NCBI GenBank assembly: GCA_003228955.1 | Contig: QIGN01000103.1 | Span: 1 to 34,078 of the forward strand | Reading direction: 5' to 3' | Length of the DNA stretch: 34,078 nt | Source of the DNA: Hyphomicrobiales bacterium | GTDB taxonomy: Bacteria > Pseudomonadota > Alphaproteobacteria > Rhizobiales > Methyloligellaceae | Shown: in pieces, positions 1 through 8,311 of the stretch | How the letters are laid out: every line of letters begins with the position of its first letter | How positions within the stretch are numbered: the first letter of the stretch is position 1 | Notes under the pieces: generated by a model | Told to the model about the DNA's origin: nothing | Database searches by the model: none | The model's input: the letters and a program-made list of their open reading frames with translations, nothing else | Translations under genes and position numbers: made by a program

Positions 1-849
1 CGTCCCGGCGTCGAAGCCCGCTTCGGTCAATCGGGCCACAAGGTCCAGCCGCTCGCCTGACAGGGAGATCTGGCCATGATCGGAAAGGGCGATGATCTGC
101 AACTCGCCCGCCGCGATCTGCTTTTCATGGGCGGCAAGGATGCGCCCGAATTCCGAATCCACATGGGCAATGGCGCGCAAGGCTTCGCCCGAGCCGATGC
201 CAAGCTGGTGGAAACTCTCGTCGGGCTCGCACAGCCACAAGAGCATGACGTCCGGCTCGATCTCCGGTTCGACATAGCCAAGATAACAATCGACCGCATA
301 GCTGATCCAGTCCAGCGCCGGGAGCGAATATTCCGGCAGCGGGCCGATCCGTTCGGCGATCGCGGACATGGCCCCGGCGGGAGCGCTCGCCTCCGGGCGC
401 CTCATGGCAAAGCGGAAGAAGCCGTTTTCCTCCGCCGAATGGTTGATCAGCCGCCCGCCGCCCGGCGTTCCCGCGCTCAATGTCGCATAACTGCGGCCAG
501 CCGAGGCAAGGCGTTCCCCAAGGGTCGGAACATCGAATAATTGGCCGGATGACTGTTTGAAAGCGGCCTCCAGTTCAAGGTCGTCGCCGGTGTTGAGAGT
601 GCCGCGCGGTCCCCACTCGTCCAGGACAAATTTGTTGGCCACGATGCCGTGCCGGGAGGGATAACAGCCGGTAATGACCGCCGACTGGTTGACGCGGGTT
701 TCCGTCGGGAAGGTCGAACGGGCGTTGACATAACGGACCCCGCCGCCCGCGAAACCGTGCAGATTGGGCATCAGCGCGGGCGTCACGAATTCCGGACGCA
801 GCGCGTCGAAGACCACAATCAATACTCGCCGGTGCTTGCCATCCATCAT
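1..849 (-). CDS. Alkaline phosphatase superfamily protein (type I phosphodiesterase/nucleotide pyrophosphatase-like), 3' part cut by window edge
   Basis: The frame reads leftward from tandem ATGs at 849 and 846 to base 1 without a stop, giving 283 codons of an incomplete gene. The N-terminus has the metal-binding Asp in VVFDALRPEF (Asp15), then TPALMPNL, then FPTETRVN with the likely nucleophile Thr51 and conserved Asn54, then GCYPSRHGIVAN. Near the visible end is SDHG (Asp257, His258), a second metal motif. This order is that of the PF01663-type phosphodiesterase family, whose members hydrolyse phosphoesters or phosphodiesters with two metal ions. No signal peptide is seen, so a cytoplasmic location is inferred. 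The substrate cannot be told. It is divergent from the GGDEF/EAL gene across 132 bp. Confidence 0.85.
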   Translation of the reverse strand, partial: MMDGKHRRVLIVVFDALRPEFVTPALMPNLHGFAGGGVRYVNARSTFPTETRVNQSAVITGCYPSRHGIVANKFVLDEWGPRGTLNTGDDLELEAAFKQSSGQLFDVPTLGERLASAGRSYATLSAGTPGGGRLINHSAEENGFFRFAMRRPEASAPAGAMSAIAERIGPLPEYSLPALDWISYAVDCYLGYVEPEIEPDVMLLWLCEPDESFHQLGIGSGEALRAIAHVDSEFGRILAAHEKQIAAGELQIIALSDHGQISLSGERLDLVARLTEAGFDAGT

Positions 850-927
850 ATTCCGCGCTCCCCGCCGGGAGAGTATAGGGCGGGTTGGCGGAGGCGCAAT
901 CGCCTCCCGCACGCGCCGTAAACGAAG

Positions 928-970
928 TTGTAATATTATGTAACTACAACCTCTGATTGTAGTTTACAAT
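928..970. promoter_or_regulatory. Cluster of four TTGTA/TACAA half-sites between divergent genes
   Basis: TTGTA occurs at 928-932 and 957-961, and its reverse TACAA at 945-949 and 965-969. The right pair forms the perfect palindrome ATTGTA-GTT-TACAAT (956-970). A second inverted repeat, GTAACTACAA (940-949) against TTGTAGTTTAC (957-967), differs by one inserted base. The cluster ends just before the Shine-Dalgarno-like GGGGGAA of the GGDEF/EAL gene. It looks like an operator for a dimeric regulator; the regulator is unknown. Confidence 0.5.
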
Positions 971-981
971 CGGGGGAACCC

Positions 982-3900
982 ATGCCTGGTTTAGCGGGAA
1001 TAAACACTGGCGGCGCACCGTATCAAGCGGATGCCAATAGTCGCGGCGACATCATCAAATGCCTGGCCATTGCCGCCGCGATCATCGCGCCCTACTGGGT
1101 GCTGAGCGGCCTGGAGTGGCAAAGCAGCGCGCAGATTCATACCGATATGGAAGCGCTGGCGGCGGCCGTGGCGCTGGTTGCCGGGCTCATGGCCATCGTC
1201 CACTATTACAGTCAGCGGCAAGGTCTGGCGCTCTTGCTCGGGGTCGCGTTTCTGGGCACGGCCATGCTCGATGGCTACCATGCAATCGTGTCATCTGCTC
1301 ACTTCAGGCAATATATGCCATCCGGCCTGCCCTCGCTCATCCCGTGGAGCTGGATCGCGTCGCGCTGGTTTCTCTCGGTGCTTCTGTTCGCGTCGGCAAT
1401 TGTCTGGCGGCTGGACCTCGGGCACAGGATTTCAACGCCCCGCGGTTCGATCACGGTATATGCCATGGCCACGGCGTTTACATTGGCCTCCCTGCTGTTC
1501 TTCCTCTTCGTCCCTCTCCCGCAGGCCTATTACCCGGATTTGATATTTCACCGGCCCGAGGAGTTTCTGCCTGCCCTGTTCTTCCTGCTGGCGCTCATCG
1601 GGTTTACCTGGAAGCGGAACTGGGCCCGCCAGCCGGCCGAACGCTGGCTTGTGATGTCACTGGTCGTCAGCCTGTGCGCGCAGGTTGTATACATGCCGCT
1701 TTCCTCGAAGCTGTTCGACCTCGAATTTGACGCCGCCCACCTTCTCAAGATCGTCAGTTACGCGCTGGTCTTCGTCGGGCTCCTGAAGTGCATGCACCAC
1801 AATTTTCGCCAGGTTTCCGCCGGCGAGGAGAGCCTCGCGCAGCAGTCCCTCCTGTTGAAGAATGTCCTTCAGAATGTCGAGGAGGGGATCAGCTGCTATG
1901 ACAAAGACCTGCGTCTTCAGCTCTTCAATAATCACTATTTCCAGATGCAAGGCATTCCGCTGGGCAAGTTCCGCCCCGGCGACGCCCTTGAGGATATCTT
2001 CCGTTATCGCGCCGAACAGGGTGAATATGGCGATTGCGATGTGGACGCGCTGGTCAAGGAGAAGGTCGCGCTGGCCAGCCGGTTCGAGGCCCACGAATAT
2101 GAGCACACGCGCCCCGATGGGCGGGTTATTCTGGTCACGGGCAACCCTGTCAGCGGCGACTCCATGGTGGCCTCCTATCGCGATATCACCGACCGCGCGA
2201 AATATGAACGCCAACTGCGCGATTCCGAGCAGACGCTGCAAACCCGCGTCGCCGAGCTGGAAGAGCTCAAACGCGCCCTGGAGCAGGAATCCCAATCCAC
2301 CCTGAGCATGGCGGAAGACCTGCGCCAGGCGAAAAACGTTCAGTACGACGCCATCCAGAATATCTCGGAAGGCTTTGTGCTGTGGGAAAGCGACGACACG
2401 CTGCTCATGTGCAACAATGTGTTCCGCGTGATCTATTGGGAACTGGCCGACGACATAGACAAGCAGCCGACCTTCACCCAATTCATCACCATGGCGTATC
2501 AGCGCGGCGTCATGGAGCTGCCCGAGGACATATCGCTGGAGGAAGCGGTCGCCGCGCGCACCGCCAAGCACCGGCAGTCCGTCGTCGCGTTCGACGAGGA
2601 ACTCAGCGACGGTCGCTGGGTGCGTGTCTCCGAGCGCCGCACCTCCGATGATCGCATCGTCGGCATCATCACCGATATTTCCGACCGCAAGGACTGGGAA
2701 AGCAAGATGAAGCATCTGGCCGAAAACGATGCGCTCACCGGCCTGCCGAACCGGGTACTGTTCCAGGACCGGCTTCAGCAGGCGATCGATTCCGCGGACC
2801 GCCTCGAAACGCTGGTCGCGGTCATGGTTCTGGATCTCGACCGCTTCAAGGATGTCAACGACACCATGGGGCATCCGGCGGGAGATGAACTTCTGGTTCA
2901 GGTGGCCGGGCGCCTTGAGCAGTGCCGCCGCAAGACCGACACAATCGCCCGCCTCGGCGGCGACGAATTTGCCGTTATCGCCACCAATCTGAAGTCGCCC
3001 TTCGACGCTGAACATCTGGCGCGCCGGATTGTGAACTCCATCGCCTCGCCCTTCCAGCTTTCTGAAAACGAGGTGCACACCGCGACCAGCATCGGCATCT
3101 CCTTCTACCCCCAGGACGAGGGCGGGCCCGACGAGCTGCTGCGCAATGCCGATGTCGCGCTCTACCGGGCCAAGGCGGAGGGTGGCAGCATCTACCGGAT
3201 ATATGACGCCGAGATCGATTGCGAGGTGCAGGCCAGACAGCGCTCGGAATGCGAATTGCGCAAGGCAATTGAAAATGGCGAATTCCAGCTCGCCTACCAG
3301 CCGCAATTCGATATTCCCTCAGGCCGCATGATCGGCGCCGAGGCGCTGCTGCGCTGGAACCATCCTGAACGCGGCATCGTTTCGCCCGGTGAGTTTATCG
3401 AGGTCGCCGAGGCGACAAGGCTGATCATTCCCATCAGCGAATGGGTGCTGTGCGAAGCCTGCCTGTTCAACAAACGTCTTCAGGACAACGGCATTGCCGA
3501 CATCGTGATTTCCGTCAACATCTCGCCGCTCCACTTCCGGCAGCAGGGGCTTTATCAATCCGTGAAGACCGCGATTGAGGATGCGGGCCTGAAGGCCGCG
3601 TTTCTCGAGTTGGAAATCACCGAGAGCATGGCAATGGCCCATCGCGGCAATGTCATCGATCTGCTCACCGGTCTGAAACAGCTCGGCGTGGGTCTGGCGA
3701 TCGATGATTTCGGCACCGGATTTTCCTCCCTGTCCAGGCTCAAGGATTTTCCCGTCGACAGGCTCAAGGTCGATCAGTCCTTCGTCGCCAATCTGAATTC
3801 CGACCCGGACCATGAGGCCATTTGCGCGGCGATTATCCGGCTCGGCAACTCCATGGGACTGAAGGTGATTGCCGAGGGCGTGGAGGAACGCGCCGATCTC

Positions 3901-4071
3901 GAAACCCTCGCGGCGCTGAACTGCGACGAGGCGCAGGGTTATCTCTACGCAAAGCCTCTGTTCGAAGCCGACTTCATCGCCTTTGTACGCGATACCGGCA
4001 GCCGGCCGGTCCTTCCGCAGGCGCCGGGAAGCCAGGCGGCGGAATCCCCCGCCTACAGCATGGCGGGGTGA
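982..4071 (+). CDS. Membrane-bound sensor with two PAS domains and tandem GGDEF-EAL domains (c-di-GMP synthase/phosphodiesterase)
   Basis: The 1029-residue product begins with about 260 residues carrying seven or eight hydrophobic segments, resembling a MASE-type sensor (the motif GTAMLDGYHA suggests MASE3). PAS domains follow at about 294-410 and 455-570, each ending in RDITDR/TDISDR, with a coiled coil between. The GGDEF domain has an intact GGDEF signature (659-663) and an allosteric inhibitory I-site RKTD (650-653) five residues upstream. The EAL domain keeps EALLRW (from 787), NIS, ELEITES, DDFGTG (908-913) and a late EGVE. Both catalytic signatures are intact, so diguanylate cyclase and phosphodiesterase activities are both possible. 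The start follows GGGGGAA by a few bases. The ligand is unknown. Its last 19 bp overlap the convergent dehydrogenase gene. Confidence 0.95.
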   Translation: MPGLAGINTGGAPYQADANSRGDIIKCLAIAAAIIAPYWVLSGLEWQSSAQIHTDMEALAAAVALVAGLMAIVHYYSQRQGLALLLGVAFLGTAMLDGYHAIVSSAHFRQYMPSGLPSLIPWSWIASRWFLSVLLFASAIVWRLDLGHRISTPRGSITVYAMATAFTLASLLFFLFVPLPQAYYPDLIFHRPEEFLPALFFLLALIGFTWKRNWARQPAERWLVMSLVVSLCAQVVYMPLSSKLFDLEFDAAHLLKIVSYALVFVGLLKCMHHNFRQVSAGEESLAQQSLLLKNVLQNVEEGISCYDKDLRLQLFNNHYFQMQGIPLGKFRPGDALEDIFRYRAEQGEYGDCDVDALVKEKVALASRFEAHEYEHTRPDGRVILVTGNPVSGDSMVASYRDITDRAKYERQLRDSEQTLQTRVAELEELKRALEQESQSTLSMAEDLRQAKNVQYDAIQNISEGFVLWESDDTLLMCNNVFRVIYWELADDIDKQPTFTQFITMAYQRGVMELPEDISLEEAVAARTAKHRQSVVAFDEELSDGRWVRVSERRTSDDRIVGIITDISDRKDWESKMKHLAENDALTGLPNRVLFQDRLQQAIDSADRLETLVAVMVLDLDRFKDVNDTMGHPAGDELLVQVAGRLEQCRRKTDTIARLGGDEFAVIATNLKSPFDAEHLARRIVNSIASPFQLSENEVHTATSIGISFYPQDEGGPDELLRNADVALYRAKAEGGSIYRIYDAEIDCEVQARQRSECELRKAIENGEFQLAYQPQFDIPSGRMIGAEALLRWNHPERGIVSPGEFIEVAEATRLIIPISEWVLCEACLFNKRLQDNGIADIVISVNISPLHFRQQGLYQSVKTAIEDAGLKAAFLELEITESMAMAHRGNVIDLLTGLKQLGVGLAIDDFGTGFSSLSRLKDFPVDRLKVDQSFVANLNSDPDHEAICAAIIRLGNSMGLKVIAEGVEERADLETLAALNCDEAQGYLYAKPLFEADFIAFVRDTGSRPVLPQAPGSQAAESPAYSMAG

Positions 4072-5045
4072 ACCCGGTCCGGGGGTGAGTGGCCATCGAG
4101 AAAGGTCTTGATATTGATGATGACCTTCTCGCCCATGTCGACGCGTCCCTCGAGCGTCGCCGAGGCCAGGTGCGGCAGCACCACGACCCGGTTGCTCTTT
4201 AGGAATTTCGGGTTCACCGCCGGGGCATGTTCGAACACATCAAGCCCGGCGCCCGCGATCTGCTCCGCCTCGATCATCCGCGCCAGGGCGTTCTCGTCAA
4301 TTACCTCGCCGCGCGCGGTATTGACGATATAGGCATCGGGCTTGAGCAGCTTGAGCCGGCGCGCGGACAGCAGGTGATAGGTCGCCGGGGTATGCGGGCA
4401 GTTGACCGAGATAATGTCCATGCGGGCGATCATCTGATCCAGGCTATCCCAATAGGTTGCCTCAAGCTCCGCCTCCACCTCGCCCGCAACCTTGTGCCGG
4501 TTGTGATAATGGATTTGCAGTCCGAACGCCTTGGCCCGCCGCGCCACCGCCTGGCCAATGCGCCCCATGCCGACGATACCCAGCCGCTTGCCGGAAATGC
4601 GGTGCCCCAGCATCCATGTGGGAGACCAGCCCGCCCACTGGCTGTCCGGGTTTTTCAGATAGCTGGCGCCCTCGGCCAGCCGCCGCGGAACGGCCAGGAT
4701 CAGCGCCATGGTCATGTCGGCGGTATCTTCGGTCAGCACACCCGGCGTATTGGTGACGATGATGCCGCGATTGCGCGCGGTATCCAGATCCACATTGTCG
4801 ACGCCGGTGCCAAAATTGGCGATCAGCTTCAATTGCTCTCCGGCCTGGCTGAGCACGCCGGCATCGATACGGTCGGTGACCGTCGGCACAAGAACGTCGG
4901 CCTTGCTCATCGCCTCGATGAGCTGCTCGCGCGACATGGGTTCATCGGCAATGTTCAGCTGCGCGTCAAACAGCTCGCGCATACGCGTCTCGACCACGTC
5001 GGGCAGTCTGCGGGTTACGACAACCAGCGGTTTCTTGGTGCTCAT
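4053..5045 (-). CDS. D-isomer 2-hydroxyacid dehydrogenase, glyoxylate/hydroxypyruvate reductase-like
   Basis: The 330-residue cytosolic enzyme has the Rossmann motif GMGRIG (Gly159, 161, 164) and the three catalytic residues of the family: Arg245 in NTARGEVIDE, Glu272 in GLDVFEHAP and His292 in LPHLASAT. The second beta strand is followed by HNR (Arg183) rather than an acidic residue, which suggests NADPH use (inference). The C-terminus PPDRVHPAML is typical of alphaproteobacterial glyoxylate/hydroxypyruvate reductases, which reduce glyoxylate to glycolate or hydroxypyruvate to glycerate. The ATG at 5045 fits the family's N-terminus; the frame stays open upstream, but that stretch looks non-coding. 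The 3' end overlaps the GGDEF/EAL gene tail to tail. Confidence 0.9.
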   Translation of the reverse strand: MSTKKPLVVVTRRLPDVVETRMRELFDAQLNIADEPMSREQLIEAMSKADVLVPTVTDRIDAGVLSQAGEQLKLIANFGTGVDNVDLDTARNRGIIVTNTPGVLTEDTADMTMALILAVPRRLAEGASYLKNPDSQWAGWSPTWMLGHRISGKRLGIVGMGRIGQAVARRAKAFGLQIHYHNRHKVAGEVEAELEATYWDSLDQMIARMDIISVNCPHTPATYHLLSARRLKLLKPDAYIVNTARGEVIDENALARMIEAEQIAGAGLDVFEHAPAVNPKFLKSNRVVVLPHLASATLEGRVDMGEKVIINIKTFLDGHSPPDRVHPAML

Positions 5046-5158
5046 CCCGCTTCTCCATTCTGCGTGGGCCGCGCAGTCCGGCGCCGCTTTCAAACAACTT
5101 CCGGCGTCTGCTTTGTCAATGCTCTCTCGCGCGCCGCCTTGTCTATCAGATGGGGTCG

Positions 5159-5164
5159 TATAAA
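5159..5164 (+). promoter_or_regulatory. Possible -10 box (TATAAA) upstream of the SH3 protein gene
   Basis: TATAAA lies 86 bp before the chosen start of the SH3 gene in the 204-bp divergent spacer. The only -35-like hexamer, TTGTCT (5139-5144), is 14 bp away, which is too close for a good sigma70 promoter. On the other strand TTGACA (5114-5119) could be the -35 of the dehydrogenase gene, but no good -10 follows it. Confidence 0.2.
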
Positions 5165-5249
5165 ACAAAGCCCCATGCGTTTCCATTGGCCATGTTCCGT
5201 TCATCTTTTTGCCGCAAGACTGTTGGCTTGGACCAGGAACCGGATCGAG

Positions 5250-5834
5250 ATGGCCAGGGACGGACACAAATGGAGCTTGAATTGCGCCACGCGGCGGCGG
5301 CGTTTCCGCGGGTCGGCGGCAATGCTGGGCGTGCTGGCGCTGCTTGGCGCGCCCGGCGCCAGCGCTCAGACGCCCGAGACTCAGGCTTCCGTGAAGGTTG
5401 GCGCAAGCGGTCTTCAGGTGCCCCGTTTTGTGAGCCTCAAATCCAATCGCGTCAATGTGCGCAAGGGACCCAGCACCGGGCATCCCGTGGCCTGGGTGTT
5501 TTCACGCGCGGGGCTGCCGGTCGAGGTGTTGGCCGAGTCTGAAAACTGGCGCCAGATTCGCGATAGCGAAGGGTCCGAAGGGTGGGTGTTCTATGCGCTT
5601 TTGTCGGGACGGCGCACCGCCCTGGTTATGCCATGGGTCAAGAATCCGCAGACAATCGCGCTCTATGAAGACGCGTCGGCCAGCTCGAAAGTTGTCGCCC
5701 GGGTAGAATCCGGTGTGCTGGGGTCCGTCCATGAATGCAACGGCAAGTGGTGCAACTTTACCGTCGGCAACTACAACGGATGGATAGAGCAGGAACGGCT
5801 CTGGGGCGTCTATCGCGATGAAGAAGTAAAGTAG
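5250..5834 (+). CDS. Exported protein with two bacterial SH3 domains
   Basis: The protein is about 194 residues from the ATG at 5250. It has a basic stretch (RRRRFRG), a hydrophobic core (AAMLGVLALLG) and an ASA-Q cleavage site near residue 40, so it is probably secreted to the periplasm. Two SH3-like repeats follow. The first (about 62-123) has the VNVRKGPSTGHPV and EGWVF motifs; the second (about 130-185) has LYEDASASSKVVARV and NGWIEQERLWGVYRDEEVK. Such domains often bind cell-wall peptides; the ligand here is unknown. The reading frame is open far upstream, so the ATG at 5175 (219 residues) is an alternative start, but the signal peptide fits 5250 better. The gene commonly sits beside irr in Rhizobiales (recalled, not checked). 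Confidence 0.85.
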   Translation: MARDGHKWSLNCATRRRRFRGSAAMLGVLALLGAPGASAQTPETQASVKVGASGLQVPRFVSLKSNRVNVRKGPSTGHPVAWVFSRAGLPVEVLAESENWRQIRDSEGSEGWVFYALLSGRRTALVMPWVKNPQTIALYEDASASSKVVARVESGVLGSVHECNGKWCNFTVGNYNGWIEQERLWGVYRDEEVK

Positions 5835-5850
5835 CGCGGCAGGACCTGGC

Positions 5851-6291
5851 TCAGCTGCGCTTTGCCACAAGCCGGACCAGCACATCCACACGCGACACTT
5901 CCATGCCTTCGGGCGGCTCCGGCAGGCCCAGCACCGTCAATTCGTCCGTCGGAATGTCAGTGAGGGTGCCGTCGGGTTCGCAGAAGAAGTGACAATGATT
6001 GGACGTATTGGTGTCGAAATAGGTTTTTGAGCCTTCCACCGCCACCTCGCGCAGCAGCCCCGCTTCGGTGAACTGGTGCAGCGTGTTGTATACGGTGGCG
6101 AGAGAAACACGCACATCGTTGCCGACCGCTTCTTCATGCAACTGCTCGGCGGTCAGATGCCGGTCACCCTTGGCAAACAGGAGCTCGGCCAGCGCGACAC
6201 GCTGACGTGTGGGACGCAGCCCCGCACCGCGCAGCGTGTCGGAAGCAGTGTTTTGCACCACGGCAATCCCGGTTTGCTTGTCTTGAGACAT
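5851..6291 (-). CDS. irr: Iron response regulator Irr (Fur family)
   Basis: The 146-residue protein has a Fur-type winged helix (LRPTRQRVALAELLF, then SLATVYNTLHQFTEAGLLREV) and a short metal-binding half with the HxH motif NHCHFF (His99, Cys100, His101). In alphaproteobacteria Irr binds iron control elements when iron or haem is scarce, and represses iron-demanding genes or activates uptake genes. The N-terminal Cys-Pro haem motif of the Bradyrhizobium protein is absent, as in many relatives. The call over Fur rests on the HxH region, the lack of CxxC pairs and the position next to fabA, a conserved arrangement. It is divergent from fabA. Having Cys where His is usual inside HxH is a small oddity. 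Confidence 0.9.
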   Translation of the reverse strand: MSQDKQTGIAVVQNTASDTLRGAGLRPTRQRVALAELLFAKGDRHLTAEQLHEEAVGNDVRVSLATVYNTLHQFTEAGLLREVAVEGSKTYFDTNTSNHCHFFCEPDGTLTDIPTDELTVLGLPEPPEGMEVSRVDVLVRLVAKRS

Positions 6292-6378
6292 GGTCGCGGA
6301 TTTCCCTGTTCATCCCTGCCGGATTTCCCGACACTACCGTTTTCCGATCTCTCTCGCAATACATGCCCTGGACCATGG

Positions 6379-6407
6379 TTGACCGGGGCGTGGCGCAGGC
6401 TTTTGAT
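6379..6407 (+). promoter_or_regulatory. Candidate sigma70 promoter of fabA
   Basis: TTGACC (6379-6384) and TTTGAT (6402-6407) are separated by 17 bp and resemble -35 and -10 boxes (5 of 6 and 4 of 6 matches). Transcription would start near 6414, giving a leader of about 70 bases before fabA. Confidence 0.45.
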
Positions 6408-6419
6408 GCTCAAAGGAGT

Positions 6420-6433
6420 GTGTTAGGTAACAC
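6420..6433. promoter_or_regulatory. Palindrome GTGTTA-GG-TAACAC at the fabA transcription start region
   Basis: The 14-bp sequence is a perfect inverted repeat with a 2-bp centre. It lies 12 bp after the candidate -10 box, where a repressor would block initiation or early elongation. It does not match the Irr box (TTTAGAA-N3-TTCTAAA). The regulator is unknown. Confidence 0.45.
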
Positions 6434-6484
6434 GCGGTTCAAATATGGAGCGCGTCAGCGATCCGTGCGGGGAATAAAAGAAGA

Positions 6485-7012
6485 ATGTCCGAACGTCCAT
6501 CCAGTTACGAATATGAGGATCTGCTTTCCTGCGCCCGTGGCGAACTGTTCGGCAAAGGCAACGCGCAACTGCCCCTGCCGCCGATGCTGATGTTCGACCG
6601 CATCACCCGGATCGAGGAAGACGGCGGAGAGCACGGCAGGGGCGTGATCGTCGCGGAGCTGGATATCAAGCCGGACCTGTGGTTTTTCCCCTGTCATTTC
6701 AAAGGCGACCCGGTGATGCCGGGGTGCCTGGGTCTTGACGCTTTGTGGCAGATGACCGGCTTTTTTCTTGGCTGGCTGGGCGCGCCTGGAACCGGACGCG
6801 CGCTCAGCGTCGGCGAGGTCAAATTCAAAGGCATCGTCGACCCCACTATATCGAAGGTCGAGTATGTGGTTGACTTCAAGCGTGTGATCCGCCGCAAATT
6901 CACCCTCGGCATCGGCGATGGCGTGCTCAAGGCGGATGGCGAGGAGTTTTACACCGCCACGAATTTGCGGGTGGGCCTGTTCGATGCGTCTGGCGGAGAA
7001 GCGGCTGCGTAA
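6485..7012 (+). CDS. fabA: 3-hydroxydecanoyl-ACP dehydratase/isomerase FabA
   Basis: FabA dehydrates 3-hydroxydecanoyl-ACP and isomerises the trans-2 product to cis-3-decenoyl-ACP, the branch point of anaerobic unsaturated fatty acid synthesis in the cytosol. The 175-residue length matches the family (E. coli 172). The hot-dog fold motif [23 protein letters not shown] carries the catalytic His71 and Asp85. [12 protein letters not shown] and FKRVIRRKF are further conserved blocks. The ATG at 6485 follows GGGGAATAAAAGAAG. It is first of three fab genes in the same direction, with fabB 81 bp downstream, so the pair FabA/FabB makes and elongates the unsaturated chain. Confidence 0.97.
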   Translation: MSERPSSYEYEDLLSCARGELFGKGNAQLPLPPMLMFDRITRIEEDGGEHGRGVIVAELDIKPDLWFFPCHFKGDPVMPGCLGLDALWQMTGFFLGWLGAPGTGRALSVGEVKFKGIVDPTISKVEYVVDFKRVIRRKFTLGIGDGVLKADGEEFYTATNLRVGLFDASGGEAAA

Positions 7013-7055
7013 GCGCAATGCCGCGTCGCTTTGACGCGTCACGCCCCGCACTGCC

Positions 7056-7081
7056 AGCGGACATCTGAAGCGGACATCTAA
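7056..7081 (+). repeat. 13-bp tandem duplication upstream of fabB
   Basis: AGCGGACATCTGA (7056-7068) is followed directly by AGCGGACATCTAA (7069-7081), a 12 of 13 match, ending 12 bp before the fabB start. A small hairpin CGCGTC-N5-GACGCG lies just upstream at 7022-7038. No terminator U-run follows it. Confidence 0.6.
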
Positions 7082-7093
7082 GAGGACAAAAAC

Positions 7094-8311
7094 ATGAGAC
7101 GTGTTGTGGTCACGGGGATGGGGATTGTTTCATCGATTGGAAACAACACCCAGGAAGTGACGGCATCGCTGCGCGAGGCCAAATCAGGCATAACGAAAAA
7201 TGATGTCTATGCGGAAATGGGATTTCGCTCCCAGGTCAGCGGTGCGCCAAGTCTTGACTGGGAAGACGCGCTGGACCGCAAGCAGCGCCGTTTCATGGAA
7301 GCCGGGTCGGCCTGGAACTATATCGCCATGGAGCAGGCGATCCGCGATTCGGGCCTTGAGGAAGGCGAAGTTTCCAACGAGCGGACCGGCATCGTCATGG
7401 GATCGGGCGGGCCGTCCACCAAGGCGATTGTCTGGGCGGCGGACACAGCCCGCAATCGCGGCCCCAAGAAGGTCGGTCCCTTCGTGGTGCCCAAGGCCAT
7501 GGGGTCGACCGCCTCGGCCACCCTGGCCACCCCGTTCCATATCAAGGGCGTCAATTATTCCATCACATCTGCCTGTTCCACATCCGCCCACTGCATCGGA
7601 AACGCCTCGGAAATGATCCAGTGGGGCAAGCAGGATATTGTGTTTGCCGGCGGCAGCGAGGAACTCGACTGGGCGCTTTCGGTCCTGTTTGACGGCATGA
7701 ACGCCATGTCCTCGAAATTCAACGACACGCCGCAGACCGCGAGCCGGGCCTTTGACGTCAACCGCGACGGTTTTGTCATCGCCGGCGGCGCCGGCGTTCT
7801 GGTTCTCGAAGAGCTCGAACACGCCAGGGCGCGCGGCGCGAAAATCTACGCCGAGATCGCCGGCTATGGCGCCAACTCCGACGGCTTCGACATGGTCGCT
7901 CCCTCGGGCGAGGGCGCGGTGCGCTGCATGCGGCTGGCGATGAAGGATATCGACTGCAAGATCGACTATATCAATCCGCATGGCACCTCGACACCGGTTG
8001 GCGACACCCGCGAGATCGAGGCCATCCGCGAGGTGTTCGGAAACGACATCCCGAAGATCAGCGCCACCAAATCATTGACCGGTCACTCATTGGGGGCCAC
8101 GGGAGCGCAGGAGTCCATCTACTCTCTGCTGATGATGAATAACGGCTTTTTATGCGAGTCGGCGAATATCGAGGAACTGGACCCGGAGATGGCGGATGTG
8201 CCAATTCTTCGGGCCCGCGAGGACAATGTGGAGATTAACTGTGTGATGTCCAACAGTTTCGGGTTTGGCGGCACCAACGCCACACTCGTCTTCAAACGCT
8301 GCGACGCCTGA
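7094..8311 (+). CDS. fabB: Beta-ketoacyl-ACP synthase I FabB
   Basis: FabB condenses malonyl-ACP with acyl-ACP, and is needed to elongate cis-3-decenoyl-ACP made by FabA. The 405-residue protein shows the thiolase-fold catalytic set: Cys161 in [12 protein letters not shown], His296 in [11 protein letters not shown], Lys326 in [15 protein letters not shown] and His331 in the same motif. [14 protein letters not shown] near the end is the usual Gly-rich loop. [15 protein letters not shown] at the start matches the family N-terminus, and the ATG follows AAGAGGACA. The gene lies between fabA and fabI, in the same direction. The stop codon falls inside a terminator-like hairpin. Confidence 0.97.
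   Translation: MRRVVVTGMGIVSSIGNNTQEVTASLREAKSGITKNDVYAEMGFRSQVSGAPSLDWEDALDRKQRRFMEAGSAWNYIAMEQAIRDSGLEEGEVSNERTGIVMGSGGPSTKAIVWAADTARNRGPKKVGPFVVPKAMGSTASATLATPFHIKGVNYSITSACSTSAHCIGNASEMIQWGKQDIVFAGGSEELDWALSVLFDGMNAMSSKFNDTPQTASRAFDVNRDGFVIAGGAGVLVLEELEHARARGAKIYAEIAGYGANSDGFDMVAPSGEGAVRCMRLAMKDIDCKIDYINPHGTSTPVGDTREIEAIREVFGNDIPKISATKSLTGHSLGATGAQESIYSLLMMNNGFLCESANIEELDPEMADVPILRAREDNVEINCVMSNSFGFGGTNATLVFKRCDA

Noticed and set aside
1657-3306. Long open frame on the minus strand (549 codons)
   Set aside because: It lies entirely antisense to the GGDEF/EAL gene, and its predicted protein matches no family I recognise; this is a GC-rich shadow frame.
4227-5249. 5' extension of the SH3-protein frame
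   Set aside because: The extension is antisense to the 2-hydroxyacid dehydrogenase. The SH3 protein starts with a signal peptide at about 5250.
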